Shown: positions 1-8,170, counted from the first letter of the stretch. The stretch is DNA of 51,659 bases from an uncultured Bacteroidaceae bacterium (GCA_905233765.1 CAJOCU010000016.1:1-51659), one strand, 5' to 3'. Translations and numbers: made by a program. Notes: a model not told the origin generated them from the sequence alone.

Positions 1-35
1 ATCATAAGACCCAGCAATAATGCTTTAGTTTTCAA
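1..35 (-). CDS. Possible 5' end of a secreted protein gene (partial)
   Basis: Reading leftwards from a TTG at 33-35 gives LKTKALLLGLMI before the window ends. A Lys-rich start followed by a hydrophobic run is what a signal peptide looks like, and the position just after the alcohol dehydrogenase gene fits a next gene in the same direction. The start codon would be TTG and only 11 complete codons are visible, so this is a guess. Confidence 0.25.
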   Translation of the reverse strand, partial: MKTKALLLGLM

Positions 36-52
36 TTCCTAATTGTCAATTA

Positions 53-1219
53 TCAAAGGCTATCCTTCAGCACCTGTACTACTTCGTCACGATTCAGGAT
101 ATAGTATCCTCCCTGACATATGGGGCAGGCATCGGCCATTCCCTCAATCAGTTCGGGCTTGGCACCGCAGTCGGTGATGTTCATTGCCAGCCCCAGTTCG
201 CGCATCCACTGCTCCATCGTCTCAAGACCTTCCATCGCCACTTGCTCGTCTGTCTTGCCATCGGCAGAAACATTCCATACGTTTATAGCCAGACGCTTGA
301 ACTTCTGAACGGCATCGGGCGACTTACTGATGAGCAGACGGTAGTAGGCACCGCTGACAGCAGCGAGGGTATGACCATGTGTAGCATCGGTAAAAGCAGC
401 AACAGCCTGTCCCAGCATATGAACCATCCAGTCTGTAGCCTTAGCACGATCGATGAGGGTGTTAAGTGCCCAAGTAGCTGTCCACATGATGTTCGAACGA
501 GCCTCGTAGTCCTCTGGGTTGACGTTTGCCTTACGACTGCTGACGATGAGTGAACGCATCAGACCTTCTGCGATATAGTCGCTGGTGTTGTCGTCTGTAC
601 CAGAAAGATACTGCTCAAGAATATGACTCATGATATCGTATATACCTGCCACCATCTGATACTTAGGAACGGTAAACGTGAAGCGAGGGTTGAGGATGGA
701 GAAATCTGGGTTGCGGAAGTTATAGAACAACTTGCGGTTCTCCGAGTGACTGGAGATGACCGAACAGCTGTCCATCTCGGAACCTGTTCCTGCCATTGTG
801 AGCACACATCCTACAGGAATCCAACGGCAGGTCATTGGCTGCCAGTTCTTGAAGTAATACTCCCAAGGGTCGCCATCGTACCAGGCACTTCCAGCTACGG
901 CCTTACAGTAGTCAACGGTAGAGCCACCACCCACACCGAGGATGAAATCCACATTCTCCTGGCGAGCCGTGTGGGCTCCTTCCAACACCTTCTCTATCGT
1001 GGGGTTCGGCATCACACCCGCAATCTCCACCACCTCGCAGCCAGCCTTCTTCAGCTCAGCCATCACCTGGTCGTAGATGCCGTTTCGCTTGATGCTGCCA
1101 CCACCATAGCAGAGCATCACCTTCTTGCCGTAGTTTTTCAGTTCTTCACTCAGTTTACTCAAAGAATCCTCACCAAAGTGTAGCTTCGTAGGATTGTGGA
1201 ATGTAAAATTGCCTAACAT
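53..1219 (-). CDS. Iron-containing alcohol dehydrogenase (YqhD/butanol dehydrogenase type)
   Basis: NAD(P)H-dependent reduction of aldehydes to alcohols in the cytoplasm; the 388-residue length is normal for the YqhD/BDH branch of the iron-dependent alcohol dehydrogenases. The nucleotide-binding GGGS lies at residues 97-100, and the four expected metal ligands are visible: Asp195 and His199 in YDIMSH, His267 in MVHMLG and His281 in THGH. All are at nearly the same positions as in E. coli YqhD. The ATG at 1219 follows a -7 box by about 28 bases. The gene is divergent from a remnant of an AraC-type regulator, and such regulators often control oxidoreductases of this kind; the link is inferred. 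YqhD-like enzymes act broadly on aldehydes, so the true substrate is unknown. Confidence 0.93.
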   Translation of the reverse strand: MLGNFTFHNPTKLHFGEDSLSKLSEELKNYGKKVMLCYGGGSIKRNGIYDQVMAELKKAGCEVVEIAGVMPNPTIEKVLEGAHTARQENVDFILGVGGGSTVDYCKAVAGSAWYDGDPWEYYFKNWQPMTCRWIPVGCVLTMAGTGSEMDSCSVISSHSENRKLFYNFRNPDFSILNPRFTFTVPKYQMVAGIYDIMSHILEQYLSGTDDNTSDYIAEGLMRSLIVSSRKANVNPEDYEARSNIMWTATWALNTLIDRAKATDWMVHMLGQAVAAFTDATHGHTLAAVSGAYYRLLISKSPDAVQKFKRLAINVWNVSADGKTDEQVAMEGLETMEQWMRELGLAMNITDCGAKPELIEGMADACPICQGGYYILNRDEVVQVLKDSL

Positions 1220-1246
1220 AATTATTTTGTTTTAAGTTTCTGGGTG

Positions 1247-1254
1247 CAAAGGTA
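1247..1254 (-). promoter_or_regulatory. -7 promoter element of the alcohol dehydrogenase gene
   Basis: On the minus strand the box reads TACCTTTG, a match to the Bacteroidetes TAnnTTTG element, 27 bases before the ATG at 1219. I see no good TTTG at the -33 position (about 1274-1278), so activation by a regulator is possible. The divergent AraC remnant lies on the other side. Confidence 0.6.
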
Positions 1255-1377
1255 CGCACATTATTTTATATAGGTATTACACAAATTGGCTGACAATATA
1301 CCAAATTCGCAGAATATGATAAAAAGACACCCAATAACTACCATTATTGGATGATTATTTGTATCTTTGCCACCGAT

Positions 1378-1420
1378 ATGAAGAAGATACTGAAAGTGGA
1401 CAATCCTAACGATCACACGT
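1378..1420 (+). pseudogene. 5' remnant of an AraC-family regulator gene
   Basis: The ATG at 1378 begins MKKILKVDNPNDH, which matches the start MRNILKVETPNDY of the AraC-type gene at 4843. After about 13 codons the similarity stops and the frame runs through unrelated sequence to a stop at 1572. The roughly 80 bases before the ATG are also alike in both places (TACCATTATT, then TATCTTT-CCACCGATATG). So this is the promoter and first codons of a paralogous regulator whose body has been deleted. A TATCTTTG box stands at 1362-1369. Confidence 0.7.
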
Positions 1421-1540
1421 TATCGCAATTATCTTACCCAAGTTTTTGTCATTCAATTTTCGGGATTCCAAACTCCTTTTCATCTTCCAATCGTGAGGAA
1501 AAGATAACGTATCTGGAGCGTCGTTGGATGTGTGAGCTTT

Positions 1541-1597
1541 ACGACGTAAGGCTCGCGAGGGTAACGACGTAAGGCACGCGAGGGTAACGACGTAAGG
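1541..1597. repeat. 23-bp direct repeat, two full copies and a half
   Basis: Copies at 1541-1563 and 1564-1586 differ at one base (ACGACGTAAGGC[T/A]CGCGAGGG + TA), followed by a truncated third copy ACGACGTAAGG at 1587-1597. It sits in the gene-free stretch between the AraC remnant and the GNAT gene. Nothing else is recognisable at 1421-1650. Confidence 0.85.
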
Positions 1598-1656
1598 AAT
1601 TAGGAACTTCATTCATCAAAATATTCGTCACAAAACCATACAGAATATTCCAGAAA

Positions 1657-1688
1657 TTTGCAGAGATGTATTTTTCGCTGTATCTTTG
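1657..1688 (+). promoter_or_regulatory. Promoter of the GNAT-zinc ribbon gene
   Basis: TTTG at 1657-1660, a 20-base spacer, then TATCTTTG at 1681-1688: a full Bacteroidetes sigma-ABfr type promoter. Transcription would start near 1695, which rules out the upstream in-frame start at 1658 and favours the ATG at 1721. Confidence 0.75.
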
Positions 1689-1720
1689 CAAATAAAAATG
1701 ACAATATCATAGACCGAACA

Positions 1721-2500
1721 ATGAACATCAGATTAGAACAGACAAAAGATTTCCGTGAGGTGGAGAACCTGACACGAGAGGCATTCTGGAATGTTTACCG
1801 TCCTGGATGCACAGAGCATTACGTGCTCAATCAGTATCGGACAAATCCTGACTTCATACCAGAGCTTGATTTTGTGATGGAGGAAGACAATAAGATGATA
1901 GGTCACGTCATGTTCTCAAAGGCAGAGATCATCTTTGATGATGGTTCCCGTTTCCCTTCTTGGACATTTGGCCCCATCAGCATCCACCCCGACTATAAAC
2001 GCAAGGGGTATGGACTCAAGTTGCTGCAATATGCTTTGGAGAAGGCTAAAGAAATGGGCATCGGTCTGCTACAGATGGAAGGCAATATCGAATTCTACAA
2101 GCATGCAGGCTTCGACCTCGCCAGCAAGATGAAGATTCACTATCATGCAGAGCCGAGAGAGGCAGAAGTGCCTTATTTCCTTGCCCAAGAACTGATACCT
2201 GGCTATTGGGGTCATCGTGAGGGAACCTATTGTCCTCCTAAGGGCTATTTCGTAGCTGATGAGCATCCCGAGGCCTTCGAGGCATACGAAGCCACCTTCC
2301 CACAGAAGAAGAAAGCATTCCAAGAGGGCCAACTGCCTCGGTTCTGTCAGAGTTGCGGTATGCCTCTCACCAAGAAGGAAGATTTTGGCACAAATGCCGA
2401 TGGTAGTACAAACTTCGACTACTGTCAGTATTGTTACAAAGACGGCAAATTCTTGCAAGACTGCACCATGGACGAACCGACCCAAACTACTGCGTCTTGA
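1721..2500 (+). CDS. GNAT N-acetyltransferase with C-terminal zinc ribbon, probably cut short
   Basis: A 259-residue protein. Residues 1-160 form a GNAT domain with the acetyl-CoA loop RKGYG at 94-98 and the typical EFYKHAGF segment at 124-131. Residues 205-250 form a putative zinc ribbon: C209xxC212 in FCQSCGMPL and C235xxC238 in YCQYC. Free-standing zinc ribbon proteins of this type usually continue after CTMDE with a helix; here the frame leaves that pattern at residue 252 and ends PTQTTAS. The original C-terminus therefore seems lost at a deletion junction, consistent with the fragment that follows. Start chosen at 1721 because the promoter box ends at 1688. The acceptor substrate is unknown. 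Confidence 0.85.
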   Translation: MNIRLEQTKDFREVENLTREAFWNVYRPGCTEHYVLNQYRTNPDFIPELDFVMEEDNKMIGHVMFSKAEIIFDDGSRFPSWTFGPISIHPDYKRKGYGLKLLQYALEKAKEMGIGLLQMEGNIEFYKHAGFDLASKMKIHYHAEPREAEVPYFLAQELIPGYWGHREGTYCPPKGYFVADEHPEAFEAYEATFPQKKKAFQEGQLPRFCQSCGMPLTKKEDFGTNADGSTNFDYCQYCYKDGKFLQDCTMDEPTQTTAS

Positions 2501-2565
2501 AGTTTACCGCCACCGACGGCCGCTTCTACAGTGATTTCTATCCACGTAGCTTCGTGATTGAGTAA
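2499..2565 (+). pseudogene. Unassigned C-terminal coding scrap
   Basis: A short frame that overlaps the end of the GNAT gene reads LKFTATDGRFYSDFYPRSF and ends with a stop at 2563-2565. The composition looks protein-coding (no rare codons, mixed polar and aromatic residues), and it abuts the point where the zinc ribbon is cut off. I do not recognise the family; it is probably the tail of a deleted gene. Confidence 0.3.
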
Positions 2566-2614
2566 ATGATTACGAAAGCAAAGGCTGTGAGGTCAAGACA
2601 CTTGCTGAGTACCA

Positions 2615-3946
2615 ATGAATCATCTGCCAAACATCCTGTCGTCGCTCCGAATTGCCGGAGCTGTTGCTCTGTTGTTAAGCGATGTGTCAAGCATTCTTTT
2701 TGGGGTGCTTTACATCGTTTGTGGCATCTGCGACATAGCCGACGGATGGCTGGCTCGGAAACTGAAGTGCGTTACCAGGACTGGAGCATTGCTGGATAGC
2801 GTGGCAGACATCTGCTTCGTAGCGTGTTGTGCATGGAAGCTCCTTCCGATACTCGAACTGCCGCAATGGTTATGGCTGTGGGCAGGAGTAATTGTCGCGA
2901 TTAAAGTTGTGAATCAGCTTTCGGCACTTGTGATGTACGGGCGCTGTTGCTTCCCTCACACCCTCGCGAACAAGTGGGCGGGGTTCTTGCTATTCATTGC
3001 TGTCCCCATGACAGTATGGTCTATTGCTCCCATCACCATTGTAGCTTCTGTCGCCACGTTTGCCGCAATTCATGAGAACTATTTCATACGAACAAGAAAT
3101 AATATGAGAAAGATAGTTACATTAGTTTGTGCATTGGTTGTGACGTCGTGCTGGGCGCAAGAGCCAATAAGCGACAGTACCAGACTACCAATAGAATCAA
3201 AAAGCTATGGTGCATGCATCATGCGCAATGACTCTATTGTTGGTATTAACGAGGATAAGCCTTTTGCCATGCATAGTGTGATGAAGTTCCCTCAAGCTTT
3301 ATACGTCGCCAATTACCTGAGTCGGAAAGGTTTGGATCTCGATGACACTATCGTTGTCGATAAGGCAGAGCTGATGCAAGACACATGGTCGCCAATGCTA
3401 AAACGATTTGAAGGCAAAACGGCCTTTTCGTATGGAGAACTGCTGGAATTGTCTCTCGGACAGAGTGACAACAATGCTAGCGAACTCCTTTTCAAGTTTT
3501 GCGGCAAGCCCAAAGCGGTAGAGAAATATATGAGAAAACTTGGATTCCACGATATCCATGTCCGCATGACTGAGGAACAGATGCACAAGAATCCGGCAAA
3601 GGCTATCGAAAACAGTTCCACTCCCACCGAAATGGTCCGTTTGTTCGAGTGGTTTTATCATCATAAAGATGACAACCGATATCTGACATTCATCTGGAAG
3701 GCGATGGCTGACTGCTCAACAGGACAGAAACGAATTCCTGCTGCGATATCCGCAGATGCTCGTATCGTACATAAGACTGGAACAGGATTCCCATCACCTG
3801 AAGGAGTACAAGACATGAACGATGCAGGTATTATTCTCATGCCTAATGGTAGCCGCGCCATTATCGCCGTTTTCACCACGAATTCACCTTCTGAGGCTGT
3901 AATAGCCAATATTGCCAGAGAATTGTTAGACACTATAATAAAATAA
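2615..3946 (+). CDS. In-frame fusion: CDP-alcohol phosphatidyltransferase + class A beta-lactamase
   Basis: Residues 1-163 are a membrane CDP-alcohol phosphatidyltransferase (phospholipid synthesis) with the full signature: D40, D43-G44, A47-R48, G57, D61, D65. Residue 164 (ATG at 3104) starts what is normally a separate protein: a 280-residue class A beta-lactamase with its own signal peptide (MRKIVTLVCALVVTSC) and all active-site motifs. In its own numbering these are S58-VM-K61, S121-D122-N123, E157EQMH161 (the E166 region; His at 170 is seen in subclass A2/PER-like enzymes) and K224-T-G226. There is no stop between the two parts. Either one polypeptide is made, or translation restarts at 3104. 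Residues 164 onward would need an internal signal sequence to reach the periplasm. The short gap to the next ATG (3948) suggests an operon. Confidence 0.85.
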   Translation: MNHLPNILSSLRIAGAVALLLSDVSSILFGVLYIVCGICDIADGWLARKLKCVTRTGALLDSVADICFVACCAWKLLPILELPQWLWLWAGVIVAIKVVNQLSALVMYGRCCFPHTLANKWAGFLLFIAVPMTVWSIAPITIVASVATFAAIHENYFIRTRNNMRKIVTLVCALVVTSCWAQEPISDSTRLPIESKSYGACIMRNDSIVGINEDKPFAMHSVMKFPQALYVANYLSRKGLDLDDTIVVDKAELMQDTWSPMLKRFEGKTAFSYGELLELSLGQSDNNASELLFKFCGKPKAVEKYMRKLGFHDIHVRMTEEQMHKNPAKAIENSSTPTEMVRLFEWFYHHKDDNRYLTFIWKAMADCSTGQKRIPAAISADARIVHKTGTGFPSPEGVQDMNDAGIILMPNGSRAIIAVFTTNSPSEAVIANIARELLDTIIK

Positions 3947-3947
3947 G

Positions 3948-4352
3948 ATGAAAAGATTACGACTTGGAGCAGTGCTCCACTTCCTTATAGCCATTGGCCA
4001 CGTCGGCTGCCTGTTTGCTCTGGATGAGGCATTCGAAGCGTATGGCATCCGTGAAATCATGCATCAGATGGTATCTGGACAGGTCTGGATGCTGTACGCC
4101 CTGACCATCGGTCTGGTACTCGCATTTTGTTTGGCAGGACTTTATGCCCTCTCTGCCACAGGCGACATCCGTCGCTTACCCCTGACACGTATGGCTATCA
4201 TCACCATCGTTCTGCTCTATAGCCTTCGTGCTTTGGCTGGAGGCATTAGCTGCATCTATGATTTCAGATGGCTGCAATTTATCTCATCTCTCGTTCCCGC
4301 CATTATAGCATGGTGCTACTGGCCGGGAGTAAAAGCGAAAAGAATTGAATGA
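3948..4352 (+). CDS. Small four-helix membrane protein, function unknown
   Basis: 134 residues with four hydrophobic segments (about 7-26, 48-69, 82-101, 108-125) and a basic C-terminus. It begins one base after the stop of the phosphatidyltransferase/beta-lactamase gene, so co-transcription is very likely. I recognise no motif; proteins of this size and layout are often labelled as hypothetical integral membrane proteins. Downstream, at 4377-4427, another coding-looking tail (FELRQAKKKEKCKGH then stop) may be one more gene fragment. Confidence 0.75.
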   Translation: MKRLRLGAVLHFLIAIGHVGCLFALDEAFEAYGIREIMHQMVSGQVWMLYALTIGLVLAFCLAGLYALSATGDIRRLPLTRMAIITIVLLYSLRALAGGISCIYDFRWLQFISSLVPAIIAWCYWPGVKAKRIE

Positions 4353-4440
4353 ATACAGGTACACTAACTATATTGTCAGTTCGAGCTGCGCCAGGCCAAG
4401 AAAAAAGAGAAATGTAAAGGTCATTAATTAGAAATATGTT

Positions 4441-4629
4441 ATGAAACTATTAGTCATTAACGCATCAGCTAATAAGGAGCGTAGTACTACGCTTAAACTA
4501 ACCAATACATTTTTGAAAGGTCTCGGAATCGAGGCTTCAGAAGTGGGGTTTGTAACAACCATCGGACTTAATATCAATCCTTGTATGGCTTGCTATGCCT
4601 GCTGGTTTAAAACATCAGGCAAGATATGA
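4441..4629 (+). pseudogene. N-terminal fragment of an NAD(P)H-dependent FMN reductase / flavodoxin-fold protein
   Basis: 62 codons beginning MKLLVINASANKERSTT, the phosphate-binding beta-loop of the flavodoxin-like fold, then CMACYACW, a cysteine pattern usual in this reductase family (iron-sulfur flavoprotein-like). The protein then ends, at about a third of the normal 180-200 residues, and the DNA changes into the tail of an unrelated gene. A truncated gene made by deletion. Confidence 0.7.
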
Positions 4630-4647
4630 CACGTACCAGGTACCTGT

Positions 4648-4752
4648 CATACACGTCGCACCTTCTCGCTCGACCTCACGTGGAAGTTCAACGAGGCTCG
4701 TTCAAAGTATCGCGGCTCAGGTGCCGGTGCGAAACAGAAGGCAAGAATGTGA
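4648..4752 (+). pseudogene. C-terminal tail of an outer-membrane beta-barrel / TonB-linked receptor
   Basis: The frame reads TFSLDLTWKFNEARSKYRG, then SGAGAKQKARM and a stop. An aromatic beta strand (LTWKFN) followed by a SKY-GxGAG basic tail is what I know from the ends of Bacteroidetes outer-membrane barrel proteins. There is no upstream body; the segment is joined directly to the FMN reductase fragment. Family assignment rests on about 30 residues and is from memory. Confidence 0.5.
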
Positions 4753-4765
4753 CGGTTGCGATTTA

Positions 4766-4842
4766 CCAATTTCGCAGAAAATAATAAATATTCGTCGATT
4801 TCCTACCATTATTAGATTATTTTATATATCTTTTCCACCGAT
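4766..4842 (+). promoter_or_regulatory. Upstream region of the AraC gene, duplicated at 1300-1377
   Basis: Contains ACCAATTTCGCAGAA, CTACCATTATTAGAT and TATCTTTTCCACCGATATG, which line up with ACCAAATTCGCAGAA, CTACCATTATTGGAT and TATCTTTGCCACCGATATG at 1300-1380. The -7 box here is TATCTTTT, one base off consensus. Shared blocks separated by diverged DNA suggest a conserved operator, possibly autoregulatory. Confidence 0.55.
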
Positions 4843-5768
4843 ATGAGGAATATTTTGAAGGTTGAAACTCCTAACGACTATGCTCGTTTCGTGGATGCTC
4901 CGGTATTGCATCCGCTGATTAGCATCATCCACTATGACGAATTGGCGCCCTTTCGTCATAGCCTGAACAACTACGGTGTGTACGGGCTGTTCATCCAACG
5001 GCAGTTTCCCCATAACCTCTCCTACGGCATAAGGCGATTGCAGGTGAGCGATGGCTCCATCATTGCCGTGGAACCTGGACAGATAGGAGGATTGGAGGAC
5101 AATGGCGAGCGCATCTCGTTGTGCGGCTGGGTGCTGCTATGGTCGCCCGAACTGTTGCACGGCAGTGAGCTTGAGCGCCAGATAGACCGCTACCAGTTCT
5201 TCTCTTATTTCTTCGACGGTTCGCTGCGCATGGAACCCGACGAATGGCTCTGTATCACGCAGCTGGTGGCGCAGATGCGGCAAGAGCTGCAGACACACGA
5301 GGATTCGCCAGAAAAGTGCTGCTGGCTTATCTGAGCCTGATACTCGAGTACTGCAACCGCATCTATCAGCGCCAGCTGTCGGAAGAGGATAGGGGAGAGG
5401 CCGACCTGCTGAAGCGATTTCACAACCTGCTGCAAACCTATTTCCGCGAGAACCGCCAATTGTCACAGGGGCTGCCCACTGTAGCCTGGTGTGCCTCCGA
5501 GCTGGCCTATTCGCCCCGCTACTTCGGTGACATCGTCCACAAGGCCACAGGCGGCACAGCCATCGGCTACATCCACAACTACATCATCAATCAGGCAAAA
5601 AGTCTGTTGATGCAAGGTCATAACATCAGCGAAACCTCCCGCCTCCTCGGCTTCGATTTTCCCCATCACTTCACCCGCTTCTTCAAGAAAAACGCAGGCA
5701 TGCAACCATCGAAATACATTGCCTCTATTTCCCGTTTCGCAGGCTTTTCTGCATCGTCTTCCAAATAA
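4843..5768 (+). pseudogene. AraC-family transcriptional regulator, frameshifted
   Basis: The first frame (4843-5334) holds an N-terminal sensing domain (MRNILKVETPNDYARFVD...) and ends early with QTHEDSPEKCCWLI. The second frame, from about 5300 to 5768, continues with LLAYLSLILEYCNRIYQRQ and the two helix-turn-helix motifs of an AraC DNA-binding domain (VAWCASELAYSPRYFGDIV and ISETSRLLGFDFPHHFTRFF). The second frame is reached by a one-base shift near 5305-5320, consistent with a single-base deletion. Joined, the protein would be about 308 residues, normal for the family. Neighbouring flavin reductase genes are likely targets. A sequencing error in this draft is an alternative to true inactivation. 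Confidence 0.8.
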
Positions 5769-5774
5769 AATGTG

Positions 5775-5782
5775 TATCTTTA
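5775..5782 (+). promoter_or_regulatory. -7-like box before the flavodoxin-family gene
   Basis: TATCTTTA, one base off TAnnTTTG, lies 34 bases before the ATG at 5817. No clear -33 TTTG. It overlaps the 3' end of the AraC gene only by proximity (stop at 5766-5768). Confidence 0.4.
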
Positions 5783-5816
5783 CGGTATGAAATTAGGAAC
5801 TAAAACAAACATTATC

Positions 5817-6448
5817 ATGAAGAAAATAATGATTATCGACGGAGGCCCGCGCAAGACGTTCAACACGGCCTCGATGCTGCAGAAATTTGCTGAGGGTGCA
5901 ATGTCTGTCGGCAAGTAAAAACCGTGCGTTTGTATGAGCTCGGCTATAGGGGCTGCATGTCGTGTATGGCCTGCAAGATAAAAGGCAAGGCTTCGAACGT
6001 CTGCAAGTTCAAGGATGCACTGACTCCCATATTGGAGGAGATAGCCCAAGCTGACGGCCTGGTACTGGGTTCACCGATATACTTCGGTCAGATCACAGGT
6101 CAGATGCAAGCCTTCCTGGAGCGTTTGGCATTCCCCTGGCTTTCGTACAACGACTACAGCTTGACGGCTCCCAAGAAGATGCCCGTGGTGCTGATGGAGA
6201 CCATGAACGGATTGCCTGACAAGAACAATAGTCAGGGCTACGGATCGATGGAATACTGCATCGCTAATGCCCTCGGCGAGCCAGAACATATCAATGCCTA
6301 CAACACCTATCAAGTGAAGAACTACGACCGCTTCGAACTGGCCGGATTCTCAGAAGAAGCCAAGCGCCAATATCGCGACGAACACTGGGAGCAGGACTTG
6401 CAGAAAGCCTACGACGCAGGCAAGCAAATGGCCGAAAAGATGGCATAA
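5817..6448 (+). pseudogene. Flavodoxin-fold NAD(P)H-dependent FMN reductase, frameshifted
   Basis: The ATG at 5817 starts MKKIMIIDGGPRKTFNT, the FMN-phosphate loop, and runs 33 codons to a stop at 5916-5918. Inserting one base around 5905-5908 restores VGEVKTVRLYELGYRGC and the rest of the protein to 6448, including CMSCMACK (cysteine motif) and GSPIYFGQITGQMQAFLERL (flavin-site helix). So a one-base deletion splits an otherwise complete gene of about 210 residues. The downstream part could in theory start at GTG 5924. It follows an AraC-type regulator gene with a similar one-base lesion. Confidence 0.8.
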
Positions 6449-6545
6449 ACTCTTTGAATTAACGGCGCGGACGGTGACCATCGACGGTGTAGGCCAACGA
6501 GGCCACCCGCGAGCTCTACCGCTATTTACGCGACACCGCCGCAAT

Positions 6546-6683
6546 ATCCACTTCTACATCAACCGCTGCGGATTCCATGCCGTTGAATTTTTCAATGAGC
6601 ATCACCCTGACCCCAATATGCCTGAGCAGTTTGATCAAGAGGATGGTCTGTTTAAGTTTGAGAAAAGAATGCATAAACAATAA
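6546..6683 (+). pseudogene. C-terminal remnant of a GNAT acetyltransferase
   Basis: The frame reads HFYINRCGFHAVEFF, then NEHHPDPNMPEQF and LFKFEKRM before a stop at 6681-6683. The FYINxCGF segment and the NEHHPDP-NMP tail are characteristic of a small Bacteroidetes/Firmicutes acetyltransferase family, but the acetyl-CoA loop is missing. Just upstream, in another frame near 6496-6540, is NEATRELYRYLRDT, a further unassigned coding scrap. Confidence 0.6.
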
Positions 6684-6688
6684 ATTAT

Positions 6689-8098
6689 ATGAGACAAATC
6701 AGTTTAATAGGAAAAACGTTGTTGGTGTCCCTGGCATTCAGCCTTTCTGTTTCGTCATGCGGGCTAAATCATAAGGTGCAGCCAGCAGAGGAAAGGGAAT
6801 ATCCTGAGGCTCTGTTCACGCTTGGGGAGATGAGTACGGTCGAACTGGAGATGCCTGAAGAGACGTGGCAGACCCTCATCAAGAAAGCCTCTGACAAGGA
6901 CTATTATGAGTGTGCTGTTACCATCAATGGAGAACGGTTCGAAAATGTGGCCATCCGCACCAAAGGAGCCAGCAGTCTGGACGATGTCAATATGATGAAG
7001 TCCGACCGCTACAGTTTCACCATGAAGCTGAATAAATATGAGAAAGGACAGGACTATCACGGGCTCTCGAAGCTACTGCTGAACAACAATATATGGGATG
7101 CCACGCAGATGAAGGATGCCATCGTCTATGACATGTGCCGCTATATCGGACTGCCCGCGCCGCTGACGAACTATGCCCGTATCACGCTGAATGGCAAGTT
7201 CTTCGGATGCTACCTGATGGTGGAGCCTGTGGATAAGAACTTTGCCCGCCGCAACTGGCCCGATGAGGTCTCGAACATCTACAAGCCTTATCACAATCTG
7301 GCCTACACAGGTGAGAACATGGAAGGCTATGCAGAGATTGCCAACTATGCCAAGGTGAAAGGCGGCGAGGCTTCCATGCATCGCGTGGTGGCAGCTCTTA
7401 AGAGCGTAGATGAAGGCAAGGACATCGATGAGCATGTGGATATTGAGAGCGTGATGAAATACATGGCGCTTCAGACCATAGTAGTCAATTACGACTGTAT
7501 GACGGGTCTTAACACGCAGAATTACTATCTGCGCGAGGCCGATGGAAAAATCAGTCTTATCCCCTGGGACTACAATCTGGCATGGGGCGGTTATCCAGAG
7601 GATGATGAGCACATGGAGGGCGAAGACCTGTTGGAGCAGTCGCAGAACATGGCTCTGCCTGCCGATGCCGGCAAGCGAAGCCAGGAGGAAACCAGCAAGG
7701 TCGTTAATTTCCCCATTGACACTCCTTTCTTAGCGGACGTTTCCAATCGTACCTTCTTCATGAAGCTGCTTGCCAACGAGACATACAAGGCACGATACTA
7801 CCATTACCTCAGCGTCCTTTGCAATGAATACATCAAGGGCGGCGAGTTCGCCAAGACCCTTTCCACTATCGAGAAAGAGATTGGTGAGATAGCCGGAACG
7901 GAAGCCAATGCCTTCTATAGCAACGAGCAGTTCCACAAGGCCAAGCAGACGTTGCAACTTTTGCTGGAGCGACGAGCCACATCCGTACTCGGACAAATCG
8001 AAGGATCGATACCTTCCACTTGGGAGGCACAGAAAGCCCAGCCCCAGGAGCTCATCCCCAGTGATGATATCAACTTGCAGGATTTAGGAGGAATATGA
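6689..8098 (+). CDS. CotH-family lipoprotein
   Basis: 469 residues. A signal peptide with lipobox VSSC puts the lipid anchor on Cys24, so the protein is likely at the cell envelope. The body is a CotH kinase-like domain: N-terminal strand region (VELEMPEETWQTLIKKA), the IRTKGASS segment, and the hallmark IPWDYNLAWGG near residues 291-301, where the Asp belongs to the atypical kinase active site. CotH of Bacillus is a secretory-type protein kinase for spore coat; in Bacteroidetes the targets are unknown and the proteins often occur as envelope lipoproteins. It follows a GNAT remnant and is closed by a hairpin terminator at 8129-8160. Confidence 0.88.
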   Translation: MRQISLIGKTLLVSLAFSLSVSSCGLNHKVQPAEEREYPEALFTLGEMSTVELEMPEETWQTLIKKASDKDYYECAVTINGERFENVAIRTKGASSLDDVNMMKSDRYSFTMKLNKYEKGQDYHGLSKLLLNNNIWDATQMKDAIVYDMCRYIGLPAPLTNYARITLNGKFFGCYLMVEPVDKNFARRNWPDEVSNIYKPYHNLAYTGENMEGYAEIANYAKVKGGEASMHRVVAALKSVDEGKDIDEHVDIESVMKYMALQTIVVNYDCMTGLNTQNYYLREADGKISLIPWDYNLAWGGYPEDDEHMEGEDLLEQSQNMALPADAGKRSQEETSKVVNFPIDTPFLADVSNRTFFMKLLANETYKARYYHYLSVLCNEYIKGGEFAKTLSTIEKEIGEIAGTEANAFYSNEQFHKAKQTLQLLLERRATSVLGQIEGSIPSTWEAQKAQPQELIPSDDINLQDLGGI

Positions 8099-8128
8099 AC
8101 CTCCATCTCCTAATAAATCACAAAAGGT

Positions 8129-8160
8129 TCCTCCGTATCGCTGGTGTATGGAGGATTTTT
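8129..8160 (+). terminator. Rho-independent terminator after the CotH gene
   Basis: TCCTCCGTA (8129-8137) pairs with TATGGAGGA (8147-8155) with one G-T pair, loop of nine bases, followed directly by TTTTT. Confidence 0.65.
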
Positions 8161-8162
8161 CA

Positions 8163-8170
8163 TAAATTTG
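8163..8170 (+). promoter_or_regulatory. -7 box of the flavodoxin gene
   Basis: TAAATTTG, a perfect TAnnTTTG, lies just after the CotH terminator and 67 bases before the flavodoxin ATG. No convincing -33 TTTG at the right distance. Confidence 0.5.

Noticed and set aside
1541..1597. CRISPR array
   Set aside because: The 23-bp copies are directly adjacent with no spacers, and no cas genes are present.
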